Below, one piece after another: positions 1-9,767 of a stretch of 37,584 nt of DNA. The notes under the pieces were generated by a model. That model was not told the origin of the DNA. It did no database searches and saw nothing but the letters and a program-made list of their open reading frames with translations. Source of the stretch: Bacteroidia bacterium (GTDB lineage Bacteria; Bacteroidota; Bacteroidia; Bacteroidales; Prolixibacteraceae); the NCBI GenBank assembly GCA_026391295.1, contig JAPLDS010000034.1:7013-44596 (forward strand), given 5' to 3'. How positions within the stretch are numbered: position 1 is the first letter of the stretch; each line of letters opens with the position of its first letter. The position numbers and the translations under genes are program-made.

Positions 1-87
1 TTTAATCGATTTTTTCCTGAGCTTATTAACTATGTCGAACAAGTAGGTGAATTGAAAATTTCTCGACCTTTGGTATCCGTTTATTAG
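1..87 (+). CDS. C-terminal fragment of an unidentified protein (possibly M1-type aminopeptidase)
   Basis: The frame starting at base 1 is open for 28 codons and stops at TAG 85-87; the gene begins outside the window. The visible tail contains FPELINYV, then VGELK and RPL close to the end. The spacing of F-P, V-x-x-G-x-x-K and R-P resembles the end of the armadillo-like C-terminal domain of LTA4-hydrolase-type M1 metallopeptidases, but 28 residues are too few for a firm call. It converges on rodA with a 26-base gap and no obvious terminator hairpin between them. Confidence 0.4.
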   Translation, partial: FNRFFPELINYVEQVGELKISRPLVSVY

Positions 88-113
88 TTCTTACGGAAGG
101 TTTAGATCACTGA

Positions 114-1538
114 TTATCGCAAGTTTTTAGTTCTGCTTGCATCTAAACGCAAGAAGATAAATAGCAAGATGGTGAAGGCCCAAAGAGAAGAGCCCCCATA
201 GCTAAAGAAGGGGAGGGGTATTCCAATTACTGGAGCAAGACCTATTGTCATTGAGATGTTGATCGCTATATGGAAAAATAAAATGCAAGCTACTCCATAA
301 CCATATATTCTGCTAAACTGTGATCGCTGTCGTTCGGCGACTGCCACCAGTCGGATGAGTAAGATCAAGAATAAACCCAAGACCGTTGTTGCTCCTACAA
401 AGCCCCATTCTTCGCCAACTGTACAGAAAATAAAGTCGGTACTTTGTTCTGGAACAAAATTATACTTCGTTTGAGTCCCTTTTAAGAATCCTTTTCCAAT
501 GAATCCACCTGAACCAATGGCGATTTTTGATTGGTTTACATTATAGCCTCTTCCTAATTTATCATTTTTTATTCCCAAAACTTGATCTATACGGTCTCGC
601 TGATGGGATTCCAAGATGTTTGAGTAGAAATAATTCACTGATATACTGATGCAAACAGCAAATATAAAGAACAAGATAATCCTCCAGACCTCAGCAACAT
701 GGCGGAAGATACCATAGAAAATAAGCAGTAGTGCATCAAAGATTGTGGTGATCACAATTAATTGTAAGGGTGTGCCTCCAAGACCGGCTAAGCTATTGAT
801 TCCCCAAACTGCTAAAAATGTACCAATCAAAACTCCTAATCCAATAAAAGGTTCTTTAGTCGACTGTCTTAAAACACCATATGCAGCTAATGAGATGGCT
901 AATAGAAAAATTAATAGATTAAATTGGTCAAGCAGTAGTGCCAAGATAAAAAGCGCAGCAGCTGAGAATCCCCAGAAAAGCACCATTCCATTCATCCCTT
1001 CTCTGAAAAATACAAATACAAAGACTGCAAAAACTAAGGCAGAGCCAGTATCGTTTTGTAAAATAATAAGGATTGCAGGGAGCGCAATAATAGCCACTAA
1101 GATGAGATAGGATCGCATCTTCTGTATCTTAAACTCAAATTGACTAATGCATTTTGCTAACGCGAGATTTGTGGCAAATTTCCCAAGTTCTGCAGGCTGT
1201 AAGGCGATACTTCCAAATTCAAACCAAGCCCTTGCCCCATTGACCTCTTTACCTAAGAATAATACGGCAACAAGTAAGAGCACAGTTATCCCATAGATGT
1301 GATAGGCAAATGTCGTAAAGAATCGACTGTCAATGGTTAAAACCATTATAGCAAGGAAAATCCCGGCGAATATCCAAATAAGCTGTTTGCCATATTTCTG
1401 TCCAATATCTAGAATACTTTGGTGCTCGTCGCTATAGACTGCCGCATAGATATTTATCCAACCTAGAAAAACCAAGATTAGGTAAAGCAAGACTGTGATC
1501 CAGTCCAGATTAAACCATATGCTATTACTCTTTTTCAA
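114..1538 (-). CDS. rodA: Rod shape-determining protein RodA (SEDS peptidoglycan glycosyltransferase)
   Basis: A 474-residue polytopic membrane protein of the SEDS (FtsW/RodA/SpoVE) family, which polymerises lipid II glycan strands together with a class B PBP in the elongasome. About ten hydrophobic segments are visible. Family hallmarks are NGARAWFEFG near residue 100, the PAELGKF motif just after it, and the C-terminal PLPFFSYGGSS stretch. The start is a TTG codon (1536-1538) that overlaps the TGA stop of mrdA as TTGA; there is no nearby ATG and the N-terminus looks natural, so coupled translation is likely. It is the last gene of the purH-mreBCD-mrdA-rodA run. Length is normal for Bacteroidota RodA. 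Confidence 0.95.
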   Translation of the reverse strand: MKKSNSIWFNLDWITVLLYLILVFLGWINIYAAVYSDEHQSILDIGQKYGKQLIWIFAGIFLAIMVLTIDSRFFTTFAYHIYGITVLLLVAVLFLGKEVNGARAWFEFGSIALQPAELGKFATNLALAKCISQFEFKIQKMRSYLILVAIIALPAILIILQNDTGSALVFAVFVFVFFREGMNGMVLFWGFSAAALFILALLLDQFNLLIFLLAISLAAYGVLRQSTKEPFIGLGVLIGTFLAVWGINSLAGLGGTPLQLIVITTIFDALLLIFYGIFRHVAEVWRIILFFIFAVCISISVNYFYSNILESHQRDRIDQVLGIKNDKLGRGYNVNQSKIAIGSGGFIGKGFLKGTQTKYNFVPEQSTDFIFCTVGEEWGFVGATTVLGLFLILLIRLVAVAERQRSQFSRIYGYGVACILFFHIAINISMTIGLAPVIGIPLPFFSYGGSSLWAFTILLFIFLRLDASRTKNLR

Positions 1539-3364
1539 TCTCCGTGTTCAATATTCATGGTGGATATTAGATCTGAATTTATCATTGCATCTTCAAAATG
1601 CTGTCTATTTGGAGCAATTTTCCCCTTAAGATATTTCTCTATAATCAAACTCGCAATAGGAGCAGCGTATTTCGCTCCCCAGACCCCATTTTCAATATAT
1701 ACCGCAATGGCAATTTTAGGGTTTATTTTTGGAGAGAAGGCTACGAAAGCAGAGTGAGCCTCACCATGGGGGTTTTGTATGGTTCCTGTCTTTCCGCAGA
1801 CAGTTAAGCTATCTAATTTAGCGGTTGTCCGACCTGTTCCTTTTTCAACAACCTGTTCCATTCCATCCACAATCATTTCGTAGTTAGCCGCACCTGCTGC
1901 AAATACATGTTTCTCAAAATGCAAGGTGTCAAGGGCTACATTGTTCTCTTGAATACCCCGGACTAGATGTGGTGCAATGTAATAACCCCGGTTGGCGATG
2001 AGTGATACCATATTTGAAAGCTGAAGCGGAGTTACCAGAAGTTCTCCTTGTCCTATCGACAATGATCTGATAGTTAAGGAATTCCATCCTCCAGCACCAT
2101 AATATTTATTGTAATAGGCTACTGAAGGTACACTTCCTGAAGTTTCAGAAAATAGATCTCCTCCAATTTTTTTTCCTAAGCCCATTTCTAAAAGAGATTT
2201 TCTAAATGCATCAAGTCCATCGGCTGGAGTGGCATAGTGGTTGATTTCCGATTTAAATGATTGCCAGAAAAAAGAGTTGCACGATTCACGAATGGCTGAG
2301 ATAAGTGGTAACGGCGTTTCGTGGTTATGGGTACATTTAATTGGAGATGAGCCTTTTCCTGCACAAGAATAGCGCACGCTTTGCAATAATCCATCTTGCA
2401 GTCCAATTAAGGCATTGGCAAGTTTAAAGGTCGATCCTGGAGGATATGATGAAGTAATAGCTCTATTCAACATCGGTTTGTAGGGGTCGCTTAGGAGCTT
2501 GGCATAGTTCCTTGATCGCTCCCGACCAACAAACAAACCTGGATCAAACGTAGGAGAACTAGCTAACACTAAGATCTCACCTGTACTTGGCTCAATAGCG
2601 ACTATACTTCCTACTTTTCCGCTTAGTAATCTTTCACCATAAGCTTGTAGATCGGCGTTTAGCGTAGACACAAGATTCTTGCCTATCACTGCAGCTGTGT
2701 CTAATCGGCCATTTTCAAAGGATCCCTTCACAATTTGGTGCACATCAACCATTTTATAGGATATTCCTTTTATCCCTCTTAATTGATCTTCATAGGCTCT
2801 TTCAATACCACTACGGCCGATGTAGTCACCATTTTCGTAATATGGATTGCCATCGATGATTTTTTGATCTACCTCCCCAACATAACCTAAAACATGGGCA
2901 GCAATTTTTGAAGGATATTGTCTTAAAGTACGGGCCTGAATGAAAAACCCAGGGTATTTAAAGAGCTGTTCTTGCAAAACAGCATACATCTGCGAGGAGA
3001 GCTGCTTGATAATTGGTGATGGTTTAAACCTTGAATAGCTTTTGGCCTTATTTATTTCACTAATTAACTCCGCTTTGTCAACGCCAACTAAATGGCAAAA
3101 CGATAATGTGTCGAATGATTTTAATTCTCGAGGAGTAATTAAGACGTCGTAAGCTGCTTGATTATATACCAAAAGTTTACCATTTCTATCAAATATAACT
3201 CCTCGGGCAGGGTAGTTAATCTCTCGTCGTAGCACATTGCTAGCAGCCGAGATTTTGTAGGATGAATCTATTACTTGGATATAGAATAAGCGGATCACGA
3301 TAATCAGTGATACCAAGGAGAACAGGCCTATGATCAGATATTTGCGTTTGCTGTATAGATCCAC
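1535..3364 (-). CDS. mrdA: Penicillin-binding protein 2 (elongasome transpeptidase)
   Basis: A 609-residue class B PBP that cross-links peptidoglycan during cell elongation as partner of RodA. One N-terminal membrane anchor spans about residues 9-30. The PBP dimerisation region follows (ARGVIFDRNG near 53-62). The transpeptidase domain has all three active-site motifs: S311-T-F-K314, S361-C-N363 and K525-T-G527. The protein appears complete. Its stop overlaps the rodA start and it begins 14 bases after mreD, so the genes are surely cotranscribed. The minus-strand order mreB-mreC-mreD-mrdA-rodA is the classical cell-shape cluster. Confidence 0.96.
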   Translation of the reverse strand: MDLYSKRKYLIIGLFSLVSLIIVIRLFYIQVIDSSYKISAASNVLRREINYPARGVIFDRNGKLLVYNQAAYDVLITPRELKSFDTLSFCHLVGVDKAELISEINKAKSYSRFKPSPIIKQLSSQMYAVLQEQLFKYPGFFIQARTLRQYPSKIAAHVLGYVGEVDQKIIDGNPYYENGDYIGRSGIERAYEDQLRGIKGISYKMVDVHQIVKGSFENGRLDTAAVIGKNLVSTLNADLQAYGERLLSGKVGSIVAIEPSTGEILVLASSPTFDPGLFVGRERSRNYAKLLSDPYKPMLNRAITSSYPPGSTFKLANALIGLQDGLLQSVRYSCAGKGSSPIKCTHNHETPLPLISAIRESCNSFFWQSFKSEINHYATPADGLDAFRKSLLEMGLGKKIGGDLFSETSGSVPSVAYYNKYYGAGGWNSLTIRSLSIGQGELLVTPLQLSNMVSLIANRGYYIAPHLVRGIQENNVALDTLHFEKHVFAAGAANYEMIVDGMEQVVEKGTGRTTAKLDSLTVCGKTGTIQNPHGEAHSAFVAFSPKINPKIAIAVYIENGVWGAKYAAPIASLIIEKYLKGKIAPNRQHFEDAMINSDLISTMNIEHGD

Positions 3365-3378
3365 TTTTAGTAATTAGG

Positions 3379-3885
3379 CTAGCGTCTGAAAATTAAAAAT
3401 TGACTCAAAACAATTAATATTACGGAAAGAGCCGAGCTTAATATGATTCGAAGTAGAGTAATAAAAAATCCGTCGAATGTGAAGGCTTCTAGGAAGAATA
3501 GAAAGAAATGGTGAATCACCACTAATATCGACACATACGTAGCAAACCAATGAAATCCCATCGTGCCTACTCTCGGTGTTGAAAACGATTCTAACGTCTC
3601 GCGAGTGGTAATTAATTTAAGTATTAGTGGTCTTGCAAATCCGATTAGAAGTGTTGCTGAGGCATGTACGCCCGGAGTATTTGTAAATAGATCCATGGTT
3701 AACCCTAAGGATACAGCTAGAAATAGCATAAGGGCCTTTGGGGTGTCAAATGGTAATAGGACGATGAATAAGATATAGATATAGGGCGAAAGGACCTTAG
3801 CAATAACGATATTATTGAATATTAATACCTGTAATAACACAGATACTGCAAAAATCAGCACATATTTTAATTGACTAATTACCAT
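3379..3885 (-). CDS. mreD: Rod shape-determining protein MreD
   Basis: A 168-residue protein consisting almost entirely of hydrophobic segments (about five). It matches the small polytopic MreD family by size, hydropathy and position between mreC and mrdA; sequence conservation in this family is low, so context carries much of the call. MreD is thought to modulate the MreC-PBP2 interaction in the elongasome. The ATG start lies inside the end of mreC (11-base overlap), indicating translational coupling. Confidence 0.9.
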   Translation of the reverse strand: MVISQLKYVLIFAVSVLLQVLIFNNIVIAKVLSPYIYILFIVLLPFDTPKALMLFLAVSLGLTMDLFTNTPGVHASATLLIGFARPLILKLITTRETLESFSTPRVGTMGFHWFATYVSILVVIHHFFLFFLEAFTFDGFFITLLRIILSSALSVILIVLSQFLIFRR

Positions 3886-4738
3886 ACTTGTTTTGCGATT
3901 CCAATTGTTTAATCTCGTTTAGTTGTTTGTTCTCTATCAGACCTACTACAACTAAGTTTTTAAAATCAGCGGCAAGCATAACCTCGATTTTATAAAAGTT
4001 ACTTCCTGTGCCGATGGAGAAATCTGAAACTGTTCCTATCGTTAATCCTTCAGGGAAGCTAGAGGAATACCCTGTTGTAACTACGGTATCACCATTTTGA
4101 ACAGGAACATGGTAAGGCATCTCGTTTAGCTGAACTCTTCTATAGTCTTTCCCATTCCAGGACAAGGACCCAAAATAGTCATTTCTTTTGATTTTGGCAC
4201 TAATTTTCCATTTGCTGTTTAAAAGCGAGATCACGGTGCTGAAGTTCTCGGAGACATTGGTTACCAAGCCCACAACCTGACCATTAGCAATCACTCCCAT
4301 GTCGGGTTTGACTCCATCTTTTCGCCCTTTGTTCAGGGTGATAAAATTGTGTTGTTGATTAATTGAGTTGTTGATTACCCTAGCCGTCGTAAAGCGGAAT
4401 AGTGCTTTTTGAACCGAATCTTTCGCTATCCGAGGGAGGTAGATCGAATCGGCAGCTTTGTAATTGCCATGACTTGACTTAATGAGCAGTTGATTGAGTG
4501 CGGTCCGTAAGATGGCATTTTCTTCTGCCATCTTAATATTTACTGGTCTAATCTCAAAGATTTGAGTGTAAGATGAAAACTTTTCAAATAAAGTACCACT
4601 GAAAAAATTACTTGAGTCAAAAAAGGTAGCTCGTTGGTAGCTATTGTAAGTAACTACCATTGTTAAAGTTAGTGTTTGTAGTACGACAAACAAAAATATA
4701 ACATGATACCTGTAGAGTAGCTTGAATAAGTTTTTCAT
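3875..4738 (-). CDS. mreC: Rod shape-determining protein MreC
   Basis: About 287 residues: one N-terminal membrane helix (roughly residues 9-28), a coiled-coil-like stretch around residues 60-85, and a periplasmic beta-barrel domain containing NKGRKDGVKPDMGV and a later GDTVVTTGYSS-type segment typical of MreC. It scaffolds PBP2 and RodA in the periplasm. I chose the ATG at 4736-4738 rather than the TTG two codons upstream, because MKNLFKLLYRYH resembles family starts. It lies 41 bases downstream of mreB and overlaps mreD. Confidence 0.93.
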   Translation of the reverse strand: MKNLFKLLYRYHVIFLFVVLQTLTLTMVVTYNSYQRATFFDSSNFFSGTLFEKFSSYTQIFEIRPVNIKMAEENAILRTALNQLLIKSSHGNYKAADSIYLPRIAKDSVQKALFRFTTARVINNSINQQHNFITLNKGRKDGVKPDMGVIANGQVVGLVTNVSENFSTVISLLNSKWKISAKIKRNDYFGSLSWNGKDYRRVQLNEMPYHVPVQNGDTVVTTGYSSSFPEGLTIGTVSDFSIGTGSNFYKIEVMLAADFKNLVVVGLIENKQLNEIKQLESQNKYGN

Positions 4739-4779
4739 GGGCAAATTTTCAAATTACTTTGTCCGTCCTATTCGCTTAA

Positions 4780-5802
4780 CTAACGCAGTAAAAATGCAAA
4801 TTTCTCAACATTTTTAAGTGCTACTCCAGTACCACGTGCAACAGCTCTCAATGGATCATCAGCAATATGGAATGGTATATTAATTTTATCAAAAAGTCGT
4901 TTGTCTAAACCACGTAGAAGAGCTCCTCCTCCAGCAAGCCATATTCCTCTTGTCACGATATCTGCATAAAGTTCTGGAGGTGTTTGTTCTAGCGCACTGA
5001 TGATGGCTGTTTCTATCTTAGAGATTGACTTATCTAAACTATGAGCGATCTCCTGATATGACACTGGTACTTCAATTGGTAGCGCAGTCATCTGGTTTGG
5101 CCCACGAACGATGTAGTCAGCTGGTGGATCTTCAAGCTCAGAAAGTGCTGATCCAACATTGATCTTAATATCTTCTGCTGTCCGTTCTCCGATTTTGATG
5201 TTATGCTGATGACGCATATACTCTAAAATATCTGCTGTAAGATCATCACCTGCAATTCGTATCGATTTATTGGTTACGATACCCCCAAGCGAGATAACAG
5301 CAATTTCTGTTGTTCCTCCACCGATGTCAACAACCATGTTTCCTTCTGGTGCTTCAACATCAAGTCCGATACCAATTGCAGCAGCCATTGGTTCGTAAAT
5401 CATATAGACATCTCTACCGCCAGCATGCTCTGAAGAGTCACGTACCGCTCTGATTTCAACCTCTGTTGAGCCTGAAGGAATACAGATAACCATCTTAAGG
5501 GCAGGAGAGAAGAATCGTTTTTTTGGATTGATCATCTTAATCATTCCACGAATCATCTGTTCTGCCGCATTAAAGTCTGCAATTACACCGTCTTGCAACG
5601 GACGAATTGTCTTTAGATTTGCATGTGTTTTTCCTTGCATTTGACGAGCTTTCTCGCCGATGGCAACTAATTTATCGGTCTTCATATCTATGGTAACCAC
5701 TGACGGCTCATCTACCACAACTTTACCGTTGTGAATGATGATCGTGTTTGCGGTTCCAAGATCGATAGCTATTTCTTGAGTCAGAAAAGTAAATAAACCC
5801 AT
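4780..5802 (-). CDS. mreB: Rod shape-determining protein MreB (actin-like)
   Basis: A 340-residue bacterial actin that polymerises under the membrane and positions the elongasome. Phosphate-binding loop 1 is seen as IDLGTANT (about residues 13-20), phosphate 2 as DIGGGTTEIAVIS (about 158-170) and the adenosine motif as WLAGGGALLRG (about 288-298). Length and ends are typical for MreB and nothing is missing. It follows purH with a 32-base gap and has no clear promoter of its own there, so purH and the shape genes may share a transcript. Confidence 0.97.
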   Translation of the reverse strand: MGLFTFLTQEIAIDLGTANTIIIHNGKVVVDEPSVVTIDMKTDKLVAIGEKARQMQGKTHANLKTIRPLQDGVIADFNAAEQMIRGMIKMINPKKRFFSPALKMVICIPSGSTEVEIRAVRDSSEHAGGRDVYMIYEPMAAAIGIGLDVEAPEGNMVVDIGGGTTEIAVISLGGIVTNKSIRIAGDDLTADILEYMRHQHNIKIGERTAEDIKINVGSALSELEDPPADYIVRGPNQMTALPIEVPVSYQEIAHSLDKSISKIETAIISALEQTPPELYADIVTRGIWLAGGGALLRGLDKRLFDKINIPFHIADDPLRAVARGTGVALKNVEKFAFLLR

Positions 5803-5834
5803 AGTAAGATCTTTATATCTAGATTTTTATATTA

Positions 5835-7358
5835 TTAATGTTTAAAATGTCTGAATCCTGTAACCACCATCGACATGTTATGACTGTCGCAGAATTCAAC
5901 TGATAATTTGTCACGAATAGAACCTCCAGGTTGAATAACCGATTTGATTCCTTCGTTGTTCGCTATCTCAACGCAATCAGGAAAAGGGAAAAACGCATCT
6001 GAGGCCATTACAGCTCCATTCAAATCGAAGCCAAAAGACTTTGCTTTTTCAATAGCTTGTCTTAATGCATCAACACGTGAGGTTTGTCCAACTCCACTTG
6101 CGAGCAACTGATTTCCCTTTGCTAGTACAATAGTATTCGATTTTGACTGTTTAACCAAACGATTTGCGAATAATAAATCATTTATAATTTGATTGTCTGG
6201 TTTGATCTGCGTAACTGCCTGAAGATCTTCGACTGTTTCTCTTTTTGAATCCCTATTCTGAAGGATCACTCCATTCAATACACTTCGATAGTTTACATTC
6301 GGTAAATCGATGTTTTTTCGGATCAAAATAATCAGATTTTTCTTCGATTTTAAGTATTCTAAAGCCTCTTCAGTATAGGAAGGTGCGATAATCACTTCAA
6401 AGAAAATCTTAGCTGCTTCTTCTGCTGTGGCAAGATCTATCTCTCCGTTGGTGACAAATATTCCGCCATAGGCTGAGACTGGGTCGCCTGCTAAGGCTGC
6501 CATGTAAGAGTCGTAAACAGTGTCTCTTGATGCACAACCACATGCATTGTTATGTTTCAGAATAGCAAATGTTGTGGTAGTAAACTCGTCAATTAAATTT
6601 ACAGCAGCGTCTAAATCGAGTAAGTTGTTGTATGAGATCTCTTTGCCCGCTAGTTGGTCGAACATAGCCTCGAAATTTCCAAAGAAGACCCCTTGTTGAT
6701 GAGGGTTTTCTCCGTAACGAAGTTGTTTCGAAGTGTCGAAGCTTTGACGGAATTGATCGGGCCATGTACCCGCGAAATAGTTGTATATTGCTGAATCGTA
6801 ATGGGATGAAGTGGCAAAAGCTTCGCTCGCATATTTTCTGCGATCGGCTAATGTGGTAACTCCTTCACTTGTATTTAAGAGATTGAAAAGTGATCCATAT
6901 TGGGTTTGATTGGCAATGATTACCACATCGTTGAAGTTTTTAGCCGCTCCCCGGATAAGAGAGATACCACCAATATCAATTTTTTCAATTATTTCTGCAT
7001 CTGAGGCCCCAGAAGCTACGGTAGCTTCAAAAGGGTATAAGTCAACAATCACTAAATCTATTTCAGGGATATCATACTGGGCTAGCTGCGCTAGATCTCC
7101 GTCGTTTTCTCGACGAGCTAAAATTCCTCCAAAAACCTTAGGATGTAACGTTTTTACCCTTCCGCCTAAGATAGATGGGTAGGTAGTTAGCTCTTCTACA
7201 GCTGTTACGTTAATGTTTAAACTTTCAATGAAATCTTTTGTTCCACCAGTGGAATAAAATTTAACACCAAGCTGGTTGAGCTTTATAACGATCTCATCCA
7301 AGCCATCTTTATGATATACAGATATTAAAGCCGATTTAATTTTCTTTAATTCACTCAT
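5835..7358 (-). CDS. purH: Bifunctional AICAR transformylase / IMP cyclohydrolase
   Basis: PurH carries out the last two steps of de novo IMP synthesis: formylation of AICAR with 10-formyl-THF, then ring closure. The N-terminal MGS-like cyclohydrolase domain (about residues 1-150) has STGGT and GGRVKTLHPKVFGGIL. The transformylase domain has LRYGENPHQ, the catalytic-type KHNNACG and GDPVSAYGGI, and ends in SGFRHFKH-like VTGFRHFKH. I chose the ATG at 7356-7358 (MSELKK) giving 507 residues, the family length. The longer in-frame start at 7385 would overlap a TAAATTTG -7 box at 7383-7390. Cysteine in NACGCA, where other members often have a different residue, is a minor variation. Confidence 0.96.
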   Translation of the reverse strand: MSELKKIKSALISVYHKDGLDEIVIKLNQLGVKFYSTGGTKDFIESLNINVTAVEELTTYPSILGGRVKTLHPKVFGGILARRENDGDLAQLAQYDIPEIDLVIVDLYPFEATVASGASDAEIIEKIDIGGISLIRGAAKNFNDVVIIANQTQYGSLFNLLNTSEGVTTLADRRKYASEAFATSSHYDSAIYNYFAGTWPDQFRQSFDTSKQLRYGENPHQQGVFFGNFEAMFDQLAGKEISYNNLLDLDAAVNLIDEFTTTTFAILKHNNACGCASRDTVYDSYMAALAGDPVSAYGGIFVTNGEIDLATAEEAAKIFFEVIIAPSYTEEALEYLKSKKNLIILIRKNIDLPNVNYRSVLNGVILQNRDSKRETVEDLQAVTQIKPDNQIINDLLFANRLVKQSKSNTIVLAKGNQLLASGVGQTSRVDALRQAIEKAKSFGFDLNGAVMASDAFFPFPDCVEIANNEGIKSVIQPGGSIRDKLSVEFCDSHNMSMVVTGFRHFKH

Positions 7359-7382
7359 TCTTAAATTCTTAATAATTTTATG

Positions 7383-7390
7383 CAAATTTA
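7383..7390 (-). promoter_or_regulatory. Probable -7 box of the purH promoter
   Basis: On the minus strand this reads TAAATTTG, an exact fit to the Bacteroidota primary sigma -7 consensus TAnnTTTG. It would place the transcript start a few bases downstream and about 18 bases before the purH ATG at 7358. No convincing -33 TTTG is seen. Confidence 0.5.
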
Positions 7391-7515
7391 ATAAAAACCT
7401 TTAATTTTTCTTGTCTTTTTAGCTCCTCAATTGGTCTTTTTTTTGTGATTTTTTAATATTTTTTGAACGATGATGTAATAAATTCCTATTTTTAGAATAT
7501 AATTTGATAAAACGT

Positions 7516-8713
7516 ATGCTTCTAGTTCGTTTAATCTTCGAAAGTTTACGGTTTGCCTATCGCTCATTGGTGGTAAATCGACTTCGGACTTTTCTTTCAT
7601 TGTTAGGTATTACAATTGGGATTTTTTGCATTATCTCGGTCTTTACTGTGATCGACTCTCTTGAAAATACGATCCGGTCAAGTATGTCAAACCTTGGCAG
7701 TAACGTGATCTATGTTCAGAAATGGCCTTGGTCACCGCCACCAGGTGAGACGGAATACCCTTGGTGGAAATACCTTAACCGACCTGTTCCAACTCTTGAT
7801 GAGACAAACGAAGTATTGCGGCGTTCTACTTTAGCTCAATATGCGGTGTATAACTTCGGATTTAGTAGAACCCTTAAAAGTGGAAATAACAAAGCTGAGA
7901 ATGTTGAGATTATTGGTTCTTCCAATGGTTTAATCGAAACATGGAACTTAAAATTGCTGAGCGGTCGACCCTTGAAAGAAGAAGAGTTTAATTCTGGTGC
8001 AAGTAGTGTAATGCTCGGTGCAACAATCGCAGATCAACTTTTTCCAAATCGATCAGCAGTCGGAAAACAACTTAAAATACAGGGTTTTACAGTGAACGTC
8101 CTGGGTGCTGATACCTGCTCGATTAGCTGCACGAATGGTTGATCCGCGAAGTGATTTAGGACAAAGTATCATCGTAAAAGGGAAGCCTGATGTCACAGCT
8201 AGTCGACTTTCTGACGAACTTGAAGGGGTCATGCGATCAATACGACGAATAAAGCCGGCTGCAGAAAATAATTTTGCCCTTAATGAAGTGAGTCTAATCT
8301 CAGGTCAGCTCGATAGCGTATTCAAAGTTTTTAATATCGCAGGTTGGATCATTGGAGGGTTTGCAATCCTTGTTGGAGGGTTTGGAATTGCAAATATTAT
8401 GTTTGTCTCAGTCAAAGAAAGGACTAAAATTATCGGATTGCAAAAGGCACTTGGGGCTAAAAGTAAATTTATCTTACTTGAGTTTCTTTTTGAAGCGATT
8501 GTGCTATCAATTATAGGTGGGGCGATCGGTCTGATGATCATCTATGGCTTAACATTTGTGGTTAGCAGGACTTTTGATTTTAACCTTACCTTGTCGATGG
8601 GAAATATTATTACTGGCCTGTCAATCAGTGTGGTAATCGGACTTATTGCAGGTGTGGTTCCGGCTAGAACTGCCGCTCGATTAGATCCTGTTGAGGCGAT
8701 GAATAGAGTTTAG
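7516..8713 (+). pseudogene. MacB/FtsX-like ABC transporter permease, frame broken by an internal loss
   Basis: Two overlapping frames together form one MacB-type permease. The first frame (ATG 7516, or TTG 7504) runs to 8142 and has the N-terminal segment LRTFLSLLGITIGI and the periplasmic MacB core domain. After VNVLG (codon GGT 8104-8106) it becomes unrelated and stops. The second frame resumes at VLIPARLAARMVD from 8105 and continues through the three C-terminal membrane helices (ILVGGFGIANIMFVSV, EALGAK-like KALGAKSKFILLEF, GVVPARTAARLDP) to TAG 8713. Family members have roughly 15-20 residues between these two blocks, so a short segment of 3n+2 bases seems to be missing. Not a simple one-base slip. 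Such permeases export substrates with a separate or fused ATPase; none is adjacent here. Confidence 0.8.
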
Positions 8714-8752
8714 AGATTTCCCTGAAATGTTAAGCAGTTGAAAGACCCTGAC

Positions 8753-9571
8753 TTACTCTTTTTTTTCCAAGTCTAAAGCGATTAATTTCTCGATGTTATT
8801 GGTTAAATCAATAAATTCTTCAACCGATAACTGTTCGGGTCTTCTAGTTAGAAGCACGGCATCAAGTTCCTCAATTCGTGGAGAAAATCCTCTGATGCTG
8901 TTTCGAAGCATCTTGCGACGTTGGTTAAAAGCTTGTTTTACAACCTTGAAAAAGAGCTTCTCATTACACCCAAGCTCTGTTCTATCGTTTGCAGTAAGTC
9001 GTATGACGGCTGATTGAACTTTTGGTGGGGGCTCGAAGACGTGAGGTGGAACATCAATTAAATACTCAATGTCGTACCAAGCTTGCAGGAATACACTTAA
9101 TATTCCGTAGACTTTAGATCCTGGTCCAGAGGCAATTCGCTTGGCGACCTCTTTCTGAAGCATACATACAACTTCGGGAATTAACAATCTATTGTATAGT
9201 ACTTTAAAGAATATCTGAGATGAGATATTGTAAGGTAGGTTTCCGATTATTGCAAATGGAGTGTCTGAGACCTCTTTGGCAATGTCGATCTGAAGAAAAT
9301 CACCCGTGATAATTCGATCCTTTAACTGTGGAAAATGTTGATTTAAATAGTCAACAGATTCATGGTCTATCTCAATGACAGATGTTTCATAGGCGCTGTT
9401 TTCCAAAAGAAAATTCGTTAGAACACCCATTCCTGGACCAATTTCCAAAACCTTGGTGAGATTTGTCGCCTTTAGTGAATCGACAATCTCTTTGGCAATA
9501 TTTTTATCGGTTAGGAAGTGTTGTCCTAGACTTTTCTTTGGCTTTACTAACATGCTTACTTTTAGATTCAT
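8753..9571 (-). CDS. rsmA: 16S rRNA dimethyladenosine transferase
   Basis: RsmA (KsgA) dimethylates the two adjacent adenosines in the helix 45 loop of 16S rRNA late in small-subunit assembly. The 272-residue protein has KKSLGQHFLTD near the N-terminus, the SAM-binding LEIGPGMGVLT, the catalytic NLPYN motif and PPPKVQSAVI. The C-terminal domain includes NQRRKMLRNS. The start is ATG 9571; an ATG six codons in (9553) is also plausible. The gene is complete and converges with the broken permease gene across 39 bases. Confidence 0.95.
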   Translation of the reverse strand: MNLKVSMLVKPKKSLGQHFLTDKNIAKEIVDSLKATNLTKVLEIGPGMGVLTNFLLENSAYETSVIEIDHESVDYLNQHFPQLKDRIITGDFLQIDIAKEVSDTPFAIIGNLPYNISSQIFFKVLYNRLLIPEVVCMLQKEVAKRIASGPGSKVYGILSVFLQAWYDIEYLIDVPPHVFEPPPKVQSAVIRLTANDRTELGCNEKLFFKVVKQAFNQRRKMLRNSIRGFSPRIEELDAVLLTRRPEQLSVEEFIDLTNNIEKLIALDLEKKE

Positions 9572-9621
9572 TTTTGGATGAGCTATAAATCTGTGTCTTT
9601 GAAATAATTACTCATCGGGGT

Positions 9622-9629
9622 CAAAAATA
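9622..9629 (-). promoter_or_regulatory. Probable -7 box of the rsmA promoter
   Basis: The minus strand reads TATTTTTG, matching TAnnTTTG, about 50 bases upstream of the rsmA ATG. No clear -33 element. The plus-strand side of this 196-base gap (9572-9767) shows no equally good box for the following permease gene. Confidence 0.4.
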
Positions 9630-9767
9630 CAAAATTGTTAGCTGTTTTAATCAGCGGTTGTAAAATGCTCGTAGACAAGTCGCGCGATCAATTGCCTTTC
9701 GCTGATTATTCAACGAAGTAATTTTCCAAACCTAAAAAACGTTATTTTTACCACAAATGCATTTCAC

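Noticed and set aside
745-1110. 121-codon plus-strand frame inside rodA
   Set aside because: Antisense to a well-supported membrane protein gene; no recognisable features.
8095-8142. Programmed ribosomal frameshift in the permease gene
   Set aside because: No slippery heptamer at the junction, and residues expected by family spacing are absent, so a shift alone would not restore the protein.
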